In this document: positions 63,493-64,000 of the stretch, piece by piece
Layout of the letters: every line of letters begins with the position of its first letter
How positions within the stretch are numbered: the stretch's first letter is position 1
Source: Phreatobacter stygius
GTDB lineage: Bacteria > Pseudomonadota > Alphaproteobacteria > Rhizobiales > Phreatobacteraceae
Reading direction: 5' to 3'
NCBI RefSeq assembly: GCF_005144885.1
Contig: NZ_CP039690.1
Coordinates: 7,242,873 to 7,306,872, forward strand
Length of the DNA stretch: 64,000 nt
Notes under the pieces: model-generated
The model's database searches: none
The model's input: only the letters and a program-made list of their open reading frames with translations
What the model was told of the DNA's origin: nothing
Translations under genes and position numbers: made by a program

Positions 63493-64000
63493 TCACATCC
63501 TGAACACGCCGAACCTGGTCTCCGGCACCGGCGCGTTGAGCGCCGCGCTGAAGGCAAGGCCGAGGACCCGGCGGGTCTCGCTCGGCGTGATGATGCCGTC
63601 GTCCCACAGCCGGGCGGTGGCGTAATAGGGATGGCCCTCGGCCTCGTAATTCGCCCGGATCGGCGCCTTGAAGGCCTCTTCCTCCTCGGCGCTCCAGTCC
63701 TTGCCTTCGGCCTCGAAATTCTCGCGCTTGACGGTGGCGAGCACGCTCGCCGCCTGTTCGCCGCCCATCACCGAAATGCGTGAATTCGGCCAGGTGAACA
63801 GGAAGCGCGGCGAATAGGCCCGGCCGCACATGCCGTAATTGCCGGCGCCATAGCTGCCGCCGACCAGCATGGTGATCTTCGGCACCTGGGCGCAGGCGAC
63901 CGCGGTGACGAATTTGGCGCCGTCCTTGGCAATGCCGCCGGCCTCGAACTGCCGGCCGACCATGAAGCCGGTAATGTTCTGCAGGAACAGCAGCGGGATG
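63493..64000 (-). CDS. mccB: Methylcrotonyl-CoA carboxylase carboxyltransferase subunit, partial (MccB)
   Basis: The C-terminal 168 residues of a carboxyltransferase; the rest lies beyond the right edge. The segment [68 protein letters not shown] is the hallmark of 3-methylcrotonyl-CoA carboxylase beta subunits, with [18 protein letters not shown] following. It transfers CO2 from biotin on MccA to 3-methylcrotonyl-CoA in leucine breakdown. The stop is at 63493, and the repeat element and amidase gene lie next. Confidence 0.92.
   Translation of the reverse strand, partial: IPLLFLQNITGFMVGRQFEAGGIAKDGAKFVTAVACAQVPKITMLVGGSYGAGNYGMCGRAYSPRFLFTWPNSRISVMGGEQAASVLATVKRENFEAEGKDWSAEEEEAFKAPIRANYEAEGHPYYATARLWDDGIITPSETRRVLGLAFSAALNAPVPETRFGVFRM

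Overview
This 64-kb window is high-GC chromosomal DNA from an alphaproteobacterium, most likely of the order Hyphomicrobiales (Rhizobiales). The evidence is the gene content and order: DUF177-plsX-fabH-ihfA-merR, tig-clpP-clpX-lon-hupB, glnB-glnA behind a sigma-54-type promoter, a K+-independent H+-pyrophosphatase, and small families typical of the class (DUF1127, DUF1489, DUF2842, ubiquinol-cytochrome c chaperone). I cannot fix the genus. Most of the window is ordinary core genome with tight gene packing and many 4-bp overlaps.

Layout. 1-1.3 kb: the start of an MFS transporter gene divergent from an AraC-type regulator. 1.4-10.6 kb: an exopolysaccharide locus with a FemAB/GNAT-like acyltransferase, an ExoP/Wzc-like chain-length protein with a degenerate kinase domain, a Wza-like export lipoprotein, a GT4 glycosyltransferase, an undecaprenyl-phosphate sugar phosphotransferase and an O-antigen ligase/polymerase-like membrane protein. 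10.6-16 kb: tRNA-Pro, then the phospholipid/fatty-acid block merR-ihfA-fabH-plsX with DUF177 and a bc1 chaperone, divergent from bamE. 16-23 kb: a class-IV aminotransferase-like gene with a LysR regulator, hppA, an MFS transporter and an Old Yellow Enzyme. 23.4-34.4 kb: tRNA-Val, hupB, lon, clpX, clpP, tig and tRNA-Leu, a protein quality-control block.

The clpX-lon interval is the one clearly accessory stretch. It holds a complete IS481-family element with a 6-bp CTAG-type target duplication, a small secreted protein gene, and a class C-type group II intron sitting directly behind the clpX terminator. 34.6-42 kb: a multicopper-oxidase-like protein without most copper ligands, an ABM-domain protein, and an RND efflux operon with a divergent TetR regulator. 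42-46 kb: NAD(P)HX repair and nitrogen control (glnB-glnA). 46-54 kb: an endonuclease/exonuclease/phosphatase-family protein, a Tat-exported PhoX phosphatase, small enzymes, rplM-rpsI, a PaaI thioesterase, a crotonase and a CoA-binding protein. 54.6-64 kb: metY/metZ-type sulfhydrylase, ctaA, panC and a methylcrotonyl-CoA carboxylase locus (mccA; mccB cut by the window edge) with an amidase gene on the other strand.

Interspersed repeats stand out. Three related inverted-repeat elements of about 150-180 bp (near 56.1, 58.6 and 63.35 kb), and a different one at 23.05-23.37 kb, all lie between the 3' ends of convergent genes. I found no CRISPR array, prophage, toxin-antitoxin pair or recognisable defence island. 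I did not find a clear new multi-gene system. The best leads are the mobile-element cluster between clpX and lon, the repeat family, and two degenerate-enzyme proteins (ExoP-like and multicopper-oxidase-like).
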